Source of the DNA: Bacillus sp. (in: firmicutes)
GTDB lineage: Bacteria; Bacillota; Bacilli; Bacillales; Bacillaceae
DNA length: 57,239 nucleotides
Direction of reading: 5' to 3'
Assembly: GCA_031180805.1 (NCBI GenBank)
Contig: JAPSLL010000026.1
Span: 1-57,239, forward strand
This document shows, piece by piece, positions 1 to 10,992 of the stretch. Position 1 is the stretch's first letter; the number at the start of each line of letters is the position of its first letter. A program made the translations under genes and the position numbers. Below the pieces are notes generated by a model. The model had not been told where the DNA came from, made no database searches, and saw only the letters and a program-made list of their open reading frames with translations.

Positions 1-105
1 GACTTGCTCATTGTGTACTTAATAGTACGTTTTGTGTTAATCGAAATTAACGTTGGCACGCTTGGTTTTGTTTAGTTTTCAAAGAACATTCTTTCTTTAA
101 AGCAA
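1..105 (-). other. 16S rRNA leader of an rrn operon continuing off the left edge
   Basis: Read on the minus strand, this stretch is the conserved Bacillus pre-16S leader. A boxA antitermination element (TGTTCTTTGAAAACT) lies at 74-88, followed by the typical AACAAAACCAAGCG segment towards the left edge. The mature 16S gene itself lies outside the window. BoxA binds the Nus factor complex that keeps RNA polymerase from terminating early in untranslated rRNA transcripts. The operon runs in the same direction as the rRNA genes at the right edge. Confidence 0.88.
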
Positions 106-112
106 CTATATT

Positions 113-142
113 AGTATAGCAAACTTTCAATTAAATTGTCAA
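113..142 (-). promoter_or_regulatory. rrn promoter P2 (SigA type)
   Basis: TTGACA at 137-142 is followed after 18 bases by TATACT at 113-118. It sits just upstream of the boxA-containing 16S leader, so it is the proximal promoter of the left rRNA operon. Confidence 0.85.
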
Positions 143-186
143 CTGTTTTTTGTTTTATTAATTCGTGTTCAACAGCAACGTATTCA

Positions 187-215
187 AATATAACATCTTT
201 ATTTTTAATAAGCAA
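187..215 (-). promoter_or_regulatory. rrn promoter P1 (SigA type, upstream)
   Basis: TTGCTT at 210-215, a 17-base spacer and TATATT at 187-192 form a second promoter about 75 bases upstream of P2. Tandem promoters with this kind of spacing are usual for Bacillus rRNA operons. The -35 is imperfect, so this call is less certain than P2. Confidence 0.6.
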
Positions 216-307
216 GCATTTTTTTAAAATAATTTAATTCATTAATTTTCGTCATGCTCTCCTATTAACCATCTTTATATCATTTATTCTTATATTCTCT
301 AAAAGCT

Positions 308-354
308 AATAAAAAAAGCGAGAGTTCCTTAGATAAATTAAGGAATCCCTCGCT
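308..354 (-). terminator. Terminator after lysS
   Basis: On the minus strand a long stem (AGCGAGGGATTCCTTA paired with its near complement, 317-354) is followed by a T-rich tail at 308-316. It lies just downstream of the lysS stop and separates lysS from the rRNA operon promoters. Confidence 0.9.
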
Positions 355-388
355 TATTTTAGTTTAAATTTAAATGAAACAAGCCGTT

Positions 389-1906
<1,518 letters not shown>

Positions 1907-2091
1907 TTATTTAGAACATTATGTAAGACATTCACGCCCAAATAAATCTAACATAGTCCTAATTTTTTATACAAATTATTGTAGTTTAAATATCGTTTAT
2001 ACGTAGACCATCCGAAACAACGTCTAAAAAAGTATTCCTTAACCCATAGTTTAACACAATCTATGCTTTTTCTTCATAGATTTCGTTATTA

Positions 2092-2126
2092 AAAAAAGCA
2101 GAAAACTGCCAGGGAATACTGGCAGT
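2092..2126 (-). terminator. Terminator after dusB
   Basis: A perfect 8-bp stem (ACTGCCAG / CTGGCAGT, 2105-2126) with a six-base loop is followed on the minus strand by TTTCTGCTTTTTTT. It ends the folate-dusB operon. Confidence 0.85.
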
Positions 2127-2136
2127 AAAACAATCA

Positions 2137-3138
2137 TTAACCTACTAGACTTGCGCTATTTTCTTTTGCTTCAATTTCGAGAACAAATTCATCTAAAAGA
2201 GTAACAAATTCTTCTCTCGTATTCATTAAATTAACATCATTCCGAACTTTAGCGTTACCTCTAATGCCTTTAAGATACCAAGCAGCATGTTTTCTCATTT
2301 CACGGACAGCAATATTTTCATTTTTTAATGCAATTAGGCGATCAAGATGAAGTTTACATACTTCCATTTTTTCTCTAACACCTGGTTCACCCATCAATTC
2401 ACCTGTTTCTAAATATTTAACTGTTCGGTAAATCATCCATGGGTTACCTAATGCAGCACGACCTATCATCACACCGTCTACTCCTGTTTCATCAAGCATC
2501 CGCTTTGCATCCTGAGGTGTTTTTACATCACCATTACCAATGACCGGGATGCCGACTGATTGCTTTACTTCTTTAATGATATCCCAATTTGCAGTTCCTT
2601 CATACATCTGAACACGGGTTCTTCCGTGTAAAGCAACTGCTTTTCCGCCTGCTCGTTCAACCGCTCGGGCATTTTCTACAGCATAAATATGATCTTCGTC
2701 CCAGCCCATACGCATTTTTACTGTTACCGGCTTTTCCACAACGTCAACAACTGCTGAAACCATATCATAAATCTTATTCGGGTCTAATAGCCATTTAGCA
2801 CCTGCATCACATTTCGTAATTTTAGGTACCGGGCATCCCATATTAATGTCAATAATATCTGCGGTTGTGTTTTTATCTACAAATCTCGCTGCTTCTACAA
2901 GTGTTTCTTTCTTTCCACCAAAAATTTGTAAGCTTAAAGGTTTTTCACGCTCATCAATATAAAGCATCCCCATTGTCCTTGCGTTATTATACAAAATTGC
3001 CTTATCACTGACCATTTCTGCACATACTAAGCCAGCACCAAACTCTTTGACTGTCAAACGGAATGCTGAATTACAGACACCTGCCATTGGAGCAAGTACA
3101 ACTCTATTTTTTAATTCAATATCCCCAATTTTAAACAT
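2137..3138 (-). CDS. dusB: tRNA-dihydrouridine synthase B
   Basis: A 333-residue flavoprotein that reduces uridine to dihydrouridine in the D-loop of tRNAs using FMN and NADPH. The N-terminal TIM barrel carries the family motifs LAPMAGV, the catalytic cysteine in NMGCPVPK (Cys102), LHGRTR and GNGDV, followed by GVMIGRAALGNPW. A strong AGGAGG precedes the ATG. It is the last gene of the folate cluster, downstream of yazB, the same position as yacF in B. subtilis. Which uridine it modifies cannot be told from the sequence. Confidence 0.95.
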   Translation of the reverse strand: MFKIGDIELKNRVVLAPMAGVCNSAFRLTVKEFGAGLVCAEMVSDKAILYNNARTMGMLYIDEREKPLSLQIFGGKKETLVEAARFVDKNTTADIIDINMGCPVPKITKCDAGAKWLLDPNKIYDMVSAVVDVVEKPVTVKMRMGWDEDHIYAVENARAVERAGGKAVALHGRTRVQMYEGTANWDIIKEVKQSVGIPVIGNGDVKTPQDAKRMLDETGVDGVMIGRAALGNPWMIYRTVKYLETGELMGEPGVREKMEVCKLHLDRLIALKNENIAVREMRKHAAWYLKGIRGNAKVRNDVNLMNTREEFVTLLDEFVLEIEAKENSASLVG

Positions 3139-3158
3139 TCCAAACCTCCTTTCCTTTT

Positions 3159-3365
3159 TTATTCATTTGGAATTAATTCATCAACAGAAATATCAAGAGC
3201 ATTAGCCACTTCCTCGATAAACTGTTTACTTGGCTCACGGTTGCCTCTTTCTATTTCACCTAATACTGAAACAGAAACACCAAGGTCTTTCGCAAAGCTT
3301 TCTTGGGTAAACCCTTTTAACTTTCTAAAAGCGCGAATACGTCTACCCCATTTTTCTGCTTCCAT
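3159..3365 (-). CDS. yazB: Small XRE-family HTH protein YazB
   Basis: A 68-residue protein that is almost entirely one Cro/C1-type helix-turn-helix (GFTQESFAKDLGVSVSVLGEIERGNREP). It may regulate transcription, but its target is not known. The first 49 bases overlap the 3' end of folK in another frame, and its ribosome binding site (AAGAAGGGG) lies inside folK, so translation is probably coupled. The same small gene follows folK in B. subtilis, which supports it being real. Confidence 0.88.
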   Translation of the reverse strand: MEAEKWGRRIRAFRKLKGFTQESFAKDLGVSVSVLGEIERGNREPSKQFIEEVANALDISVDELIPNE

Positions 3366-3844
3366 ATTCGTACCCCTTCTTTATCTTGTAATTGATCTAT
3401 GATAGATGATAATGTTTCACCTTTATCTGTGATGTGAATATTCCTGTTTAATTCATATAATGGAATTAATACAAAAGAACGTTCATGCATTCGTGGATGA
3501 GGAACAATTAATTGTTCCGTTACAATATTTTCATGATTATAAAGCAAAATGTCAAGGTCTAATGTACGAGGCCCCCATCTCACAATCCGCTTCCGATTGA
3601 AATGATTCTCTGTATTTTGCAAGACATTTAGCAATTCAAAAGCTGATAAATCGGTCTTTATATGTATGACCATATTTAAAAATTTATCTTGATCGGTATA
3701 GCCAATTGGTTCCGTCTCATAAATAGAGGAAATATCTACCACTTCAATTTTAGGATGTTGATGGATTTTTTTTACGGATTGCAGCAAGTATCCCTCTCTA
3801 TTTCCGATATTAGAACCAATCGCAATATATGACTCAACTTTCAT
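3317..3844 (-). CDS. folK: 6-hydroxymethyl-dihydropterin pyrophosphokinase
   Basis: This 175-residue enzyme transfers pyrophosphate from ATP to 6-hydroxymethyl-7,8-dihydropterin, making the substrate of FolP. The signature RWGPRTLDLDILLY lies at residues 89-102, and its two aspartates (96, 98) are the expected magnesium ligands. The start overlaps the folB stop in an ATGA arrangement, so the two are translationally coupled, with GAGGTAGAG just upstream. The C-terminus overlaps yazB by 49 bases. Confidence 0.96.
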   Translation of the reverse strand: MKVESYIAIGSNIGNREGYLLQSVKKIHQHPKIEVVDISSIYETEPIGYTDQDKFLNMVIHIKTDLSAFELLNVLQNTENHFNRKRIVRWGPRTLDLDILLYNHENIVTEQLIVPHPRMHERSFVLIPLYELNRNIHITDKGETLSSIIDQLQDKEGVRIWKQKNGVDVFALLES

Positions 3845-4203
3845 ACTCTACCTCTTGTAATTTCAACTGCAACATCCTTATAATGTCCTCTTATTGGAGG
3901 ATCAGGCTTAATTAGTTTTACAGTGCAGGTTTGAACAGCTTTAAATGTAGAGAGTATTTCTTTAGCAATGTTCTCAGCAACAGCCTCGATTAGCTTAAAT
4001 GGCTGACCTTCTACAATTCCCTTACAACTATTATATAACATCGCATAATTCACCGTATGCGTTAAATCATCAGTCTCTCCTGCCTTAGACAAATCTAATT
4101 CAACCGTTAAATCAACTCTAAATCTCTGACCTAACTTTGTCTCTTCTGCTAAAACACCATGGTATCCGTAAAACTCCATACCACTTACATAAATCTTATC
4201 GAT
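3841..4203 (-). CDS. folB: Dihydroneopterin aldolase, probable ATC start
   Basis: The 120-residue product converts dihydroneopterin to 6-hydroxymethyl-dihydropterin and glycolaldehyde. The family residues are present: MEFYGYHG, the general acid/base lysine in KPDPPIRGHYK (Lys99) and the early glutamates (20-21). The start is odd. The conserved start (MDKIYV in relatives) falls on ATC at 4201-4203, placed 7 bases after a perfect AAGGAGGG. The only in-frame upstream starts (TTG at 4222-4224, ATG at 4231-4233) lie before or inside that Shine-Dalgarno and lack one of their own. The ATC choice gives exactly the usual family length. It overlaps the folP end by 8 bases. Confidence 0.9.
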   Translation of the reverse strand: MDKIYVSGMEFYGYHGVLAEETKLGQRFRVDLTVELDLSKAGETDDLTHTVNYAMLYNSCKGIVEGQPFKLIEAVAENIAKEILSTFKAVQTCTVKLIKPDPPIRGHYKDVAVEITRGRV

Positions 4204-5056
4204 TTTGGTACCCTCCTTTTCCAAGCATAGCATCCATCATTTTAGCCATCCTTGAAATCTCTAACACATCATGGATTCGCACAATTTGACAACCTCTTTC
4301 AATACCTAAACAAACCGTTGCTCCTGTACCTTCCATACGGTCATTTGGAGGTAAATCCAATACATGTCCAATAAATCGTTTCCTGGATGTTCCTAATAAT
4401 ACTGGGTAACCTAGTGCCACAAATGCATCTAAATGGTTCATTACCCGCAAATTATCATCCATTGTTTTTGCAAAGCCTATACCTGGATCTATGATGATAT
4501 TTTCATCTTTTACACCAGCATCCTTTACGATTTTAACAGATTCCAATAAATCTTCTATCATGTCATGTATTAAATCTTTATAGTTTAGGTTGTTACGGTT
4601 ATGCATTAAAATAATCGGCACATTATATGCCGCAGCAACACTAGCCATATTTGGATCTGCCTTTGCACCCCAAATATCATTAATAATCGTTGCTCCAGCT
4701 TCAATTGATTGCTTTGCAACCTCCGCTTTATACGTGTCGATTGAAATTGGAACATCAACTTCTTCAGAAAGCCGTTTAATGACTGGGATAACACGTTTGA
4801 GCTCTTCCTCTACTGAGACAGCTTCAAAACCAGGTCTTGTCGACTCTCCACCAATATCAATGATATCTACCCCATTTTTCACCATTTCTTTTGCGTGAGT
4901 TATTGCACGATCTAACTCTACATAACTTCCACCGTCAGAAAAAGAGTCTGGTGTAATATTCAAAATTCCCATAATTAAAGTTTTTTTACCATAATCGAGT
5001 ATATGTTTTCCACAAACAATTTTTTCGCTGTTCGTTACCCTATTCAAAGTTAACAC
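4196..5056 (-). CDS. folP: Dihydropteroate synthase
   Basis: A 286-residue TIM-barrel enzyme that joins p-aminobenzoate to dihydropterin pyrophosphate; it is the sulfonamide target. The pterin-binding signature GILNITPDSFSDGG is at residues 30-43, with IDIGGESTRPG, INDIWG and the late LLGTSRKRFIG loop also present. The start is GTG (5054-5056), 5 bases after the pabC stop, with AAAGG very close to it. An in-frame TTG at 5045-5047 is an alternative with better spacing. Its stop lies inside the probable folB start. Confidence 0.95.
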   Translation of the reverse strand: MLTLNRVTNSEKIVCGKHILDYGKKTLIMGILNITPDSFSDGGSYVELDRAITHAKEMVKNGVDIIDIGGESTRPGFEAVSVEEELKRVIPVIKRLSEEVDVPISIDTYKAEVAKQSIEAGATIINDIWGAKADPNMASVAAAYNVPIILMHNRNNLNYKDLIHDMIEDLLESVKIVKDAGVKDENIIIDPGIGFAKTMDDNLRVMNHLDAFVALGYPVLLGTSRKRFIGHVLDLPPNDRMEGTGATVCLGIERGCQIVRIHDVLEISRMAKMMDAMLGKGGYQNR

Positions 5057-5061
5057 TACCT

Positions 5062-5922
5062 TTACAACTCATCTGTACTTAATAGTTTTGACCGAAACTT
5101 TCCATATAACTCATTTAACTTTCTGTATACTTCCCCATCCTTACCAGCAAACTCATAGCGTCCTAATTTTTTAACAGCTAAAATCTCTTGTGATGAGTTT
5201 GTAATCAAAACTTCCGATGCATCTTCTATTACTTCCTTTGTATAAAAACCTACCTCACAAGGTATATTCATGTTAGCTAAGCATTTGATGACAAACAGCC
5301 TAGTAATTCCGTTTAATATTCCAGTATCTAAAGATGGTGTATAAACTCTATTACCCTTTACCCAGAAAATATTAGATACAATTCCTTCTGCAATATATCC
5401 TTCTTTTGTTAAAAAAATCCCTTCTACATCAGGAAGATTTATAAGTTCTCTTTTACCTAATATATTATTTAAATAATGGTGGGATTTTAGGCGAAATTCT
5501 CCCTCTGGTGTATTTCTTCGCAACTTTAAAAACGCAGCATTCTTCTCTTCTACACCTAAGGGTGGTGCCTTTCTAATAAACATTAGAATTGTAGGTTGTC
5601 TATAATCGTGTACAAGCTTTCCGACCTCACCTACACCCGCAGAGATATTTAATCGAGCTGTCACATCTTCTTCTTCAAAACCGTTTAGTTTTACTAACTG
5701 TTTAATAATAGACTTTATTTCATCAAAATCAATTTGATAGCATATCCCTAATTCTCTAAGAGCCTCTTGAAGTCTCCGCATATGATCATGAAGGAGAAAT
5801 GGGAATCCTTTGTAAATCCTAAATGTTTCAAATGCACCTATACCATAAAGAAAGCCATGATCGAATGGAGAAATCGTGGCTTCCGTATCCTTTATAAATT
5901 GTGAATTGCAATAAATATACAC
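5062..5922 (-). CDS. pabC: Aminodeoxychorismate lyase
   Basis: A 286-residue fold-type IV PLP enzyme, related to branched-chain aminotransferases, that releases pyruvate from 4-amino-4-deoxychorismate to give p-aminobenzoate. The PLP lysine is most likely Lys146 in FRLKSHHYLNN, and the C-terminal phosphate-binding region (ILNGITR, ITNSSQEI) is present. The close relation to D-amino-acid aminotransferase means sequence alone is not fully decisive. The position between pabA and folP makes the lyase assignment firm. Confidence 0.93.
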   Translation of the reverse strand: MYIYCNSQFIKDTEATISPFDHGFLYGIGAFETFRIYKGFPFLLHDHMRRLQEALRELGICYQIDFDEIKSIIKQLVKLNGFEEEDVTARLNISAGVGEVGKLVHDYRQPTILMFIRKAPPLGVEEKNAAFLKLRRNTPEGEFRLKSHHYLNNILGKRELINLPDVEGIFLTKEGYIAEGIVSNIFWVKGNRVYTPSLDTGILNGITRLFVIKCLANMNIPCEVGFYTKEVIEDASEVLITNSSQEILAVKKLGRYEFAGKDGEVYRKLNELYGKFRSKLLSTDEL

Positions 5923-5925
5923 GTT

Positions 5926-6510
5926 TTAACTCTTTCCTACTAATTTATAATGCTGAATAAAATTGCTTAATAAATCCTTGCCAAATGACGTCATAATTGA
6001 CTCAGGGTGAAATTGTACACCTTCGATCGGAAGTGTTTTATGTCGGATTGCCATTATTTCATTCTCATCGGTCCATGCGGTAACTTCTAGACAATCTGGA
6101 AGTGTTTCATTTTTTACAATTAACGAATGATAACGTGTCGCTGTAAATGGATTTTCTAGGTTTTTAAAAATCGTCTCACCGTTATGATTAATCTTTGACG
6201 TTTTTCCATGCATTAAACGTTCAGCACGAACAACATCGCCACCAAATACTTGAGCAATTGATTGATGTCCTAAACAAACTCCGAATATAGGGATTTTTCC
6301 AGCAAAATGCTTAATTGCCTCCATGCTAATTCCTGCTTCATTCGGGCTACAAGGACCAGGAGAAATCATGAGGAATTGGGGATTTAATTCCTCAATTTCA
6401 CTAATAGTAATCTCATCATTTCGCTTTACAACCAATTCCTCTCCTAGTTCGCCTAAATACTGGACTAAATTAAATGTAAAAGAATCATAGTTATCAATCA
6501 TTAATATCAC
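5926..6510 (-). CDS. pabA: Glutamine amidotransferase subunit of aminodeoxychorismate synthase
   Basis: A class I glutaminase of 194 residues that feeds ammonia to PabB. The catalytic triad is intact: the cysteine in FGVCLGHQ (residue 79 from this start) and the His-Glu pair in GVQFHPES. I place the start at GTG 6508-6510 because it follows GAGGTGA at good spacing and gives the conserved [12 protein letters not shown]; a GTG nine bases upstream lies inside that binding site. In B. subtilis this subunit also serves anthranilate synthase. No trp genes are present here. Confidence 0.95.
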   Translation of the reverse strand: MILMIDNYDSFTFNLVQYLGELGEELVVKRNDEITISEIEELNPQFLMISPGPCSPNEAGISMEAIKHFAGKIPIFGVCLGHQSIAQVFGGDVVRAERLMHGKTSKINHNGETIFKNLENPFTATRYHSLIVKNETLPDCLEVTAWTDENEIMAIRHKTLPIEGVQFHPESIMTSFGKDLLSNFIQHYKLVGKS

Positions 6511-6515
6511 TATTC

Positions 6516-7934
6516 TCACCTCAGGTCTCTTATTTTCTCTTCTTTACTCAACTCAATTGCTTTCATTAATGCTTGAGCCTTTTTTAATGACTCTTTATAT
6601 TCAAATTCCGGATTGGAATCAATGACAATTCCCGCTCCAGATTGAACATACCCATATCCATCTTTAGCTAGTAATGTACGAATGACTATATTGAGCTCCA
6701 TATTTCCATCAAAGCCAATCCACCCTATAGAACCAGTGTAAATCCCACGTCTAGTCGGCTCTAACTCCTCAATAATTTCCATTGTACGCACTTTAGGTGC
6801 TCCTGTTATTGTACCACCTGGAAAGGTAGCTTTGATAACATCAGCAAAATTTATATTGGCTTTCAATGTCCCTTCAACATTCGATACAATATGCATAACA
6901 TGTGAATATTTTTCAATTACCATAAATTCATTTACATGAACCGTTCCATATTCACATACTCGTCCTAAGTCATTTCTTTCAAGGTCAACAAGCATGACAT
7001 GTTCTGCTCGTTCCTTTTCATTTTCAATTAACTCATTTGCTAGCTTCAAGTCTTCTTGCTCACTCATCCCTCTAGACCTTGTCCCAGCTATTGGACGAGT
7101 GCTAACTTTCTTTCCTTGCTTTTTCACTAGAAGCTCTGGTGAACCACTTACTATTTGTAAATCTGGAAAGTGGAGATAAGCCATATAAGGAGATGGATTG
7201 ACCTTTCGAAGTGTTTCATAAATTTCGAATGGATGGCATTCTAAAGGTAAATGCTGCCTGATTGAGAGATTTACTTGAAAAACATCACCTTTTGAAATGT
7301 AATCCTTTATAGATTCCACCGCGTTAAGAAAATCCCTTTTGGAAAAAGTTATCGGGTCTCCCATCTTTTCCATTTGCTTTTTCAGCTCGTGAGCCTGTAC
7401 AGCCTCCATCGTTGTCCATTTTTCTTTCCACGCAAGTAGCTTAGCTTCAGCAAATAACCTTTCCTGCTCACTATAATAGTGAGTAATTAACCAGAGCTTG
7501 GACGTCTCTTGATCAAATATAGCAACATCATCAAAAAGCATAAAGTATAAGTCTGGCGTATTTAAGTCATCAGCAGCTATCTCGGGCAATTTTTCAAAAT
7601 ATCTAACATAATCATAACTAATAAATCCAATTGCTCCCCCCTGAAAGTCTGGCAAATTGGGATCTGTTTCAGTTTGATATTCTTTTAGCCAGTTCTGAAA
7701 TAACTCAAGAGGTTCCCCATCAAGCACAAGTTCTTCTTTTTCTTTAGTAATAAATAATTTCTTATTTTTCCCCATTACAGTAGCAACCGGATGTAAGCCC
7801 GCAATACTATATCTACCACCACGCCCACTTTCAAGGAAAGCATGATGCTCTTCATTTCCACTCAAATATTTATATTGCTTGAAAAAATCTCCATTAAAAT
7901 CAAAACTTATGCCTAATGATGCTCTCTGTTGCAT
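6516..7934 (-). CDS. pabB: Aminodeoxychorismate synthase component I
   Basis: A 472-residue chorismate-utilising enzyme that aminates chorismate with ammonia from PabA. The C-terminal catalytic half holds [29 protein letters not shown] and [14 protein letters not shown]. At residues 281-285 it has PIAGT; the E. coli enzyme has PIKGT, whose lysine acts as nucleophile, while anthranilate synthases have PIAGT. Context (pabA, pabC, folP) still makes PabB the best call. It is the first gene of the folate operon, with AAAGGAGAG before the ATG. Confidence 0.92.
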   Translation of the reverse strand: MQQRASLGISFDFNGDFFKQYKYLSGNEEHHAFLESGRGGRYSIAGLHPVATVMGKNKKLFITKEKEELVLDGEPLELFQNWLKEYQTETDPNLPDFQGGAIGFISYDYVRYFEKLPEIAADDLNTPDLYFMLFDDVAIFDQETSKLWLITHYYSEQERLFAEAKLLAWKEKWTTMEAVQAHELKKQMEKMGDPITFSKRDFLNAVESIKDYISKGDVFQVNLSIRQHLPLECHPFEIYETLRKVNPSPYMAYLHFPDLQIVSGSPELLVKKQGKKVSTRPIAGTRSRGMSEQEDLKLANELIENEKERAEHVMLVDLERNDLGRVCEYGTVHVNEFMVIEKYSHVMHIVSNVEGTLKANINFADVIKATFPGGTITGAPKVRTMEIIEELEPTRRGIYTGSIGWIGFDGNMELNIVIRTLLAKDGYGYVQSGAGIVIDSNPEFEYKESLKKAQALMKAIELSKEEKIRDLR

Positions 7935-8069
7935 TTAAATCTCTCCTTTAAAACTCTTATTTATATTTTACATAATTGGAGAAGAGAAGCTATAAATTAT
8001 TTTTAAATAATACAGAATTATGAGTCTATAACAGAAAGAATCTTTTAATTAAAGGAAAATCAGGTAATG

Positions 8070-8098
8070 AAAAAGAGGGTGACATAAAATCGCCACCC
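8070..8098 (-). terminator. Terminator after cysK
   Basis: A 7-bp GC-rich stem (GGGTGGC / GTCACCC, 8077-8098) is followed by TCTTTTT on the minus strand. It separates cysK from the folate operon. Confidence 0.85.
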
Positions 8099-8125
8099 CC
8101 TTTCAAATTATTTAATCGTCACTTA

Positions 8126-9049
8126 TCAATCATATTGGTATAAAGGAGTACTTAAGTAACGTTCACCATTATCAGGGATAATCGCTAAAACTTTCTTTCC
8201 TTTACCAAGCTCTTTCGCAACTTTTAATGCAGCAGCAATTGCAGCACCAGATGAAATTCCTCCAAGAATCCCTTCTTCTCTACCTGCTTTTCTCGCTGCT
8301 TCGAATGCTTCTTCATTTTTAATAGTAATTACTTCATCATAAATATTTGTATTTAAAACGTCAGGTACAAATCCTGCACCTATACCTTGAATCTTATGAG
8401 GACCTGGCTTTCCTCCTGAAAGTACTGGAGAATCCGTTGGCTCAACCGCATAAATTTTAATGGATGGATAGTTTTCTTTTAAAACTGAGCCTGCTCCAGT
8501 AATTGTTCCACCAGTACCGATACCAGAAACAAACGCATCAAGTTGGTCACCCATTTGTGCAACAATTTCCTTACCAGTTGTTTGACGGTGAATTTCTGGA
8601 TTTGCTTCATTTTTAAATTGTTGTGGTACAAAATAACCGTGTTCTTTTGCTAATTCTTCCGCTTTACGGATAGCTCCGTTCATTCCTTCAGAACCTGGTG
8701 TTAATACTAATTCTGCACCATAAGCACGCAGCAAGTTTCTACGCTCTAAACTCATCGTATCAGGCATTACTAAAATCGCTTTCAAGCCTTTAGCAGCTGC
8801 TACCATCGCTAAACCAATCCCTGTGTTACCACTTGTTGGCTCAATAATCGTATCGCCAGCCTTTAGCACTCCACTTTTTTCAGCAGCTTCGATCATCGCT
8901 AAACCAATACGATCCTTAACACTGCTTCCTGGATTGAAATATTCAAGCTTCAAATATACATCTGCACTATTATCATCTACTATTCTGTTTAACTTTACGA
9001 TCGGTGTTTCGCCGATTAATTCATGTATAGAGTTTGCTATACGTGCCAT
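8126..9049 (-). CDS. cysK: Cysteine synthase A (O-acetylserine thiol-lyase)
   Basis: A 307-residue PLP enzyme that makes cysteine from O-acetylserine and sulfide. The PLP lysine is Lys45 in [11 protein letters not shown]. The substrate loop PTSGNTG and the phosphate loop [10 protein letters not shown] are present, along with the C-terminal [11 protein letters not shown] chose the ATG at 9047-9049, which follows AGAGGGGGAAACG and gives [13 protein letters not shown] as in relatives. The open frame upstream runs through the promoter and is not coding. Confidence 0.96.
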   Translation of the reverse strand: MARIANSIHELIGETPIVKLNRIVDDNSADVYLKLEYFNPGSSVKDRIGLAMIEAAEKSGVLKAGDTIIEPTSGNTGIGLAMVAAAKGLKAILVMPDTMSLERRNLLRAYGAELVLTPGSEGMNGAIRKAEELAKEHGYFVPQQFKNEANPEIHRQTTGKEIVAQMGDQLDAFVSGIGTGGTITGAGSVLKENYPSIKIYAVEPTDSPVLSGGKPGPHKIQGIGAGFVPDVLNTNIYDEVITIKNEEAFEAARKAGREEGILGGISSGAAIAAALKVAKELGKGKKVLAIIPDNGERYLSTPLYQYD

Positions 9050-9095
9050 TAACGTTTCCCCCTCTATCCCGAGTAAATTTATTGGATTTATATGT

Positions 9096-9124
9096 AATAT
9101 ATCAATTCCTAGAAAAATTGTCAA
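9096..9124 (-). promoter_or_regulatory. SigA promoter of cysK
   Basis: A consensus TTGACA (9119-9124), 17 bases and TATATT (9096-9101) lie about 50 bases upstream of the cysK start. The cysteine regulator CymR controls this gene in B. subtilis. I did not find a clear CymR site here. Confidence 0.75.
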
Positions 9125-9144
9125 AACATTTTAACTCATTTGCC

Positions 9145-10038
9145 CTATTTTTCTAGATTATTCCCATAAAACCATTTTACATTTAACTCGTCCCACAATG
9201 GTTCAACAGATACAGAGCCTTGCATCTGTTCTAGGGCTATTTGTCTACGCACTTGTCCCTTTACCTCGTCATAAGAGTACGATTTTCCTTCTAGCTTTTC
9301 ATGAAGCAAAAGAATGGCATATCCATTTTCTACTTCTATAGGTTCACTCCATTCCCCCGGCTCTAAAGTTTTCGCAACATTTATATAATCATCTGGAACA
9401 TACTCGTTGTTTTTAGAAATAAACCCTATATCGCCACCAGAGGGAGCCGAAAACTCATCAATAGAGTTCTCAATGGCTAACGCTTCAAAGCTGGATCCCC
9501 CACTAAGCTCATCAACCATTTTATTCGCCTCAGCTTTTGTATTAACGATAATTTGTGACAAATGATAGGATTCATCTATTGCATATAGCTCTTTATTATT
9601 TTCATAAAAGTTTTTTATTTCTTCTTCTGTTACTGTTACATCCTTTGTCAGTAACTCTTCTAATAAAATGCTATAACGAATTTGCTCACGCCAATCCTCT
9701 TCATTTCCATTCTGTTCCTCATCAAATGAATTGTACATTGATTTATAAACAGCTAGTTCTCGTTCAACATCCTCATCTGAAACCGAAATATGATATTTTT
9801 CAGCTAATTTTTCGACCACTTGTATGTTGATTAATTCCTTCAGAGTTTCTTCTCCATATTTCTCTTCAAGTTCAGCCATCCATTGCTCTCTTGTAATATG
9901 AGTATCGCCAATTGTTGCAATAGATTCATTTTCAGAGCTAGCTTTTATTCTTTGATCATTTGTTAAAAAGTAACCAACCGTTAAGCAGTTTATTACAACC
10001 AAAGCAAAAATAATGCTCCATAACGTTTTACCGCTCAT
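9145..10038 (-). CDS. yacD: Membrane-anchored parvulin-type peptidyl-prolyl isomerase YacD
   Basis: A 297-residue protein with an N-terminal signal anchor (about residues 7-25), a SurA/PrsA-like chaperone region and a parvulin rotamase domain at about 156-250 (YHLSQIIV, GGDIGFISK, GYAILLLHEK). It has no lipobox cysteine, so it is anchored by the transmembrane helix rather than by lipid. It probably assists folding outside the membrane, but its clients are not known. It sits between hslO and cysK, as in B. subtilis. Confidence 0.87.
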   Translation of the reverse strand: MSGKTLWSIIFALVVINCLTVGYFLTNDQRIKASSENESIATIGDTHITREQWMAELEEKYGEETLKELINIQVVEKLAEKYHISVSDEDVERELAVYKSMYNSFDEEQNGNEEDWREQIRYSILLEELLTKDVTVTEEEIKNFYENNKELYAIDESYHLSQIIVNTKAEANKMVDELSGGSSFEALAIENSIDEFSAPSGGDIGFISKNNEYVPDDYINVAKTLEPGEWSEPIEVENGYAILLLHEKLEGKSYSYDEVKGQVRRQIALEQMQGSVSVEPLWDELNVKWFYGNNLEK

Positions 10039-10071
10039 TTCCCCATCTCCTAATACTCCCTAAAAACGCTT

Positions 10072-10947
10072 CTATTTTGCCTCTTTTTTCAGTTGCTCTA
10101 AATCTTCTCTTGTTAATAAATATACTTCATTACAAAAATGACATTGAGCTTCCGCTTGACCTTCTTCATCAATCATCGCCTGAATCTCATGTGCCCCTAA
10201 ACTTATTACAGCATTTTCAATTCGTTCCTTCGAACATTGACATTTAAATGCCACTGGCTGTTTTTCTAAAATCCTTACGTTGTTTTCACCAAGTACTTCT
10301 TCAAGTATTTGTTCCGGTGTGAGACCGCGCTGAATCAGCTTTGAAATCGGGTCAATCCTACTTAACCTTTCTTCAATTAACGTAATCGTTTCATCACTAG
10401 TTCCTGGTAATAACTGAATAATAAAACCGCCAGAAGCTAAGATCGTGTTATCAGGATTAACAAGTACTCCTACACCTACTGATGAAGGAACCTGCTCTGA
10501 AGTAACAAGATAATAAGTAAAATCTTCTCCTAGCTCCCCTGAAACGATCGGAACTTGTCCTGAAAAATGATCCTTTAAGCCAAGATCCTTAACAATTGTT
10601 AAAGTTCCTTCTGTACCAACTGCTCTCGCAACATCAAGCTTCCCTTTAGCATTTAGCTCAAAATGAGTTTGCGGATTTGTTACATACCCTCGCACTTCAC
10701 CTTTTGAATTACTATCAACAAGTATTGCACCAATTGGTCCGCCACCTTCAACTTTAATCGTTAACTTCGCATCGCCCTTTAACATCGCTCCCATCATGAC
10801 ACCGAACGTCATTGAACGTCCTAATGCAGCTGAAGCTGTTGGCCACGTTTGGTGTCTTCTTTGCGCCTCAGATACTGTTTCTGTCGTTCTTGTTGCATAA
10901 GCGCGAACTTGATTATCAAATGCCAACGCCTTAACTAAATAATCCAT
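10072..10947 (-). CDS. hslO: Redox-regulated chaperone Hsp33
   Basis: A 291-residue cytoplasmic holdase that is switched on by oxidation. The zinc-binding cysteines of the C-terminal redox switch are all present: Cys236 and Cys238 (KCQCS), Cys269 and Cys272 (QCHFC). Loss of zinc and disulfide formation activate the family. An AAGGGAG precedes the ATG. It lies 45 bases downstream of coaX and is probably co-transcribed with coaX and yacD. Confidence 0.95.
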   Translation of the reverse strand: MDYLVKALAFDNQVRAYATRTTETVSEAQRRHQTWPTASAALGRSMTFGVMMGAMLKGDAKLTIKVEGGGPIGAILVDSNSKGEVRGYVTNPQTHFELNAKGKLDVARAVGTEGTLTIVKDLGLKDHFSGQVPIVSGELGEDFTYYLVTSEQVPSSVGVGVLVNPDNTILASGGFIIQLLPGTSDETITLIEERLSRIDPISKLIQRGLTPEQILEEVLGENNVRILEKQPVAFKCQCSKERIENAVISLGAHEIQAMIDEEGQAEAQCHFCNEVYLLTREDLEQLKKEAK

Positions 10948-10992
10948 TATTATGCTCCCTTCACTTTACACTTGTATGTAGCCTTATCAATT

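Noticed and set aside
9050-9124. A 25-codon N-terminal extension of cysK
   Set aside because: It would cover the -35 and -10 of the cysK promoter, and the conserved N-terminus starts at 9049.
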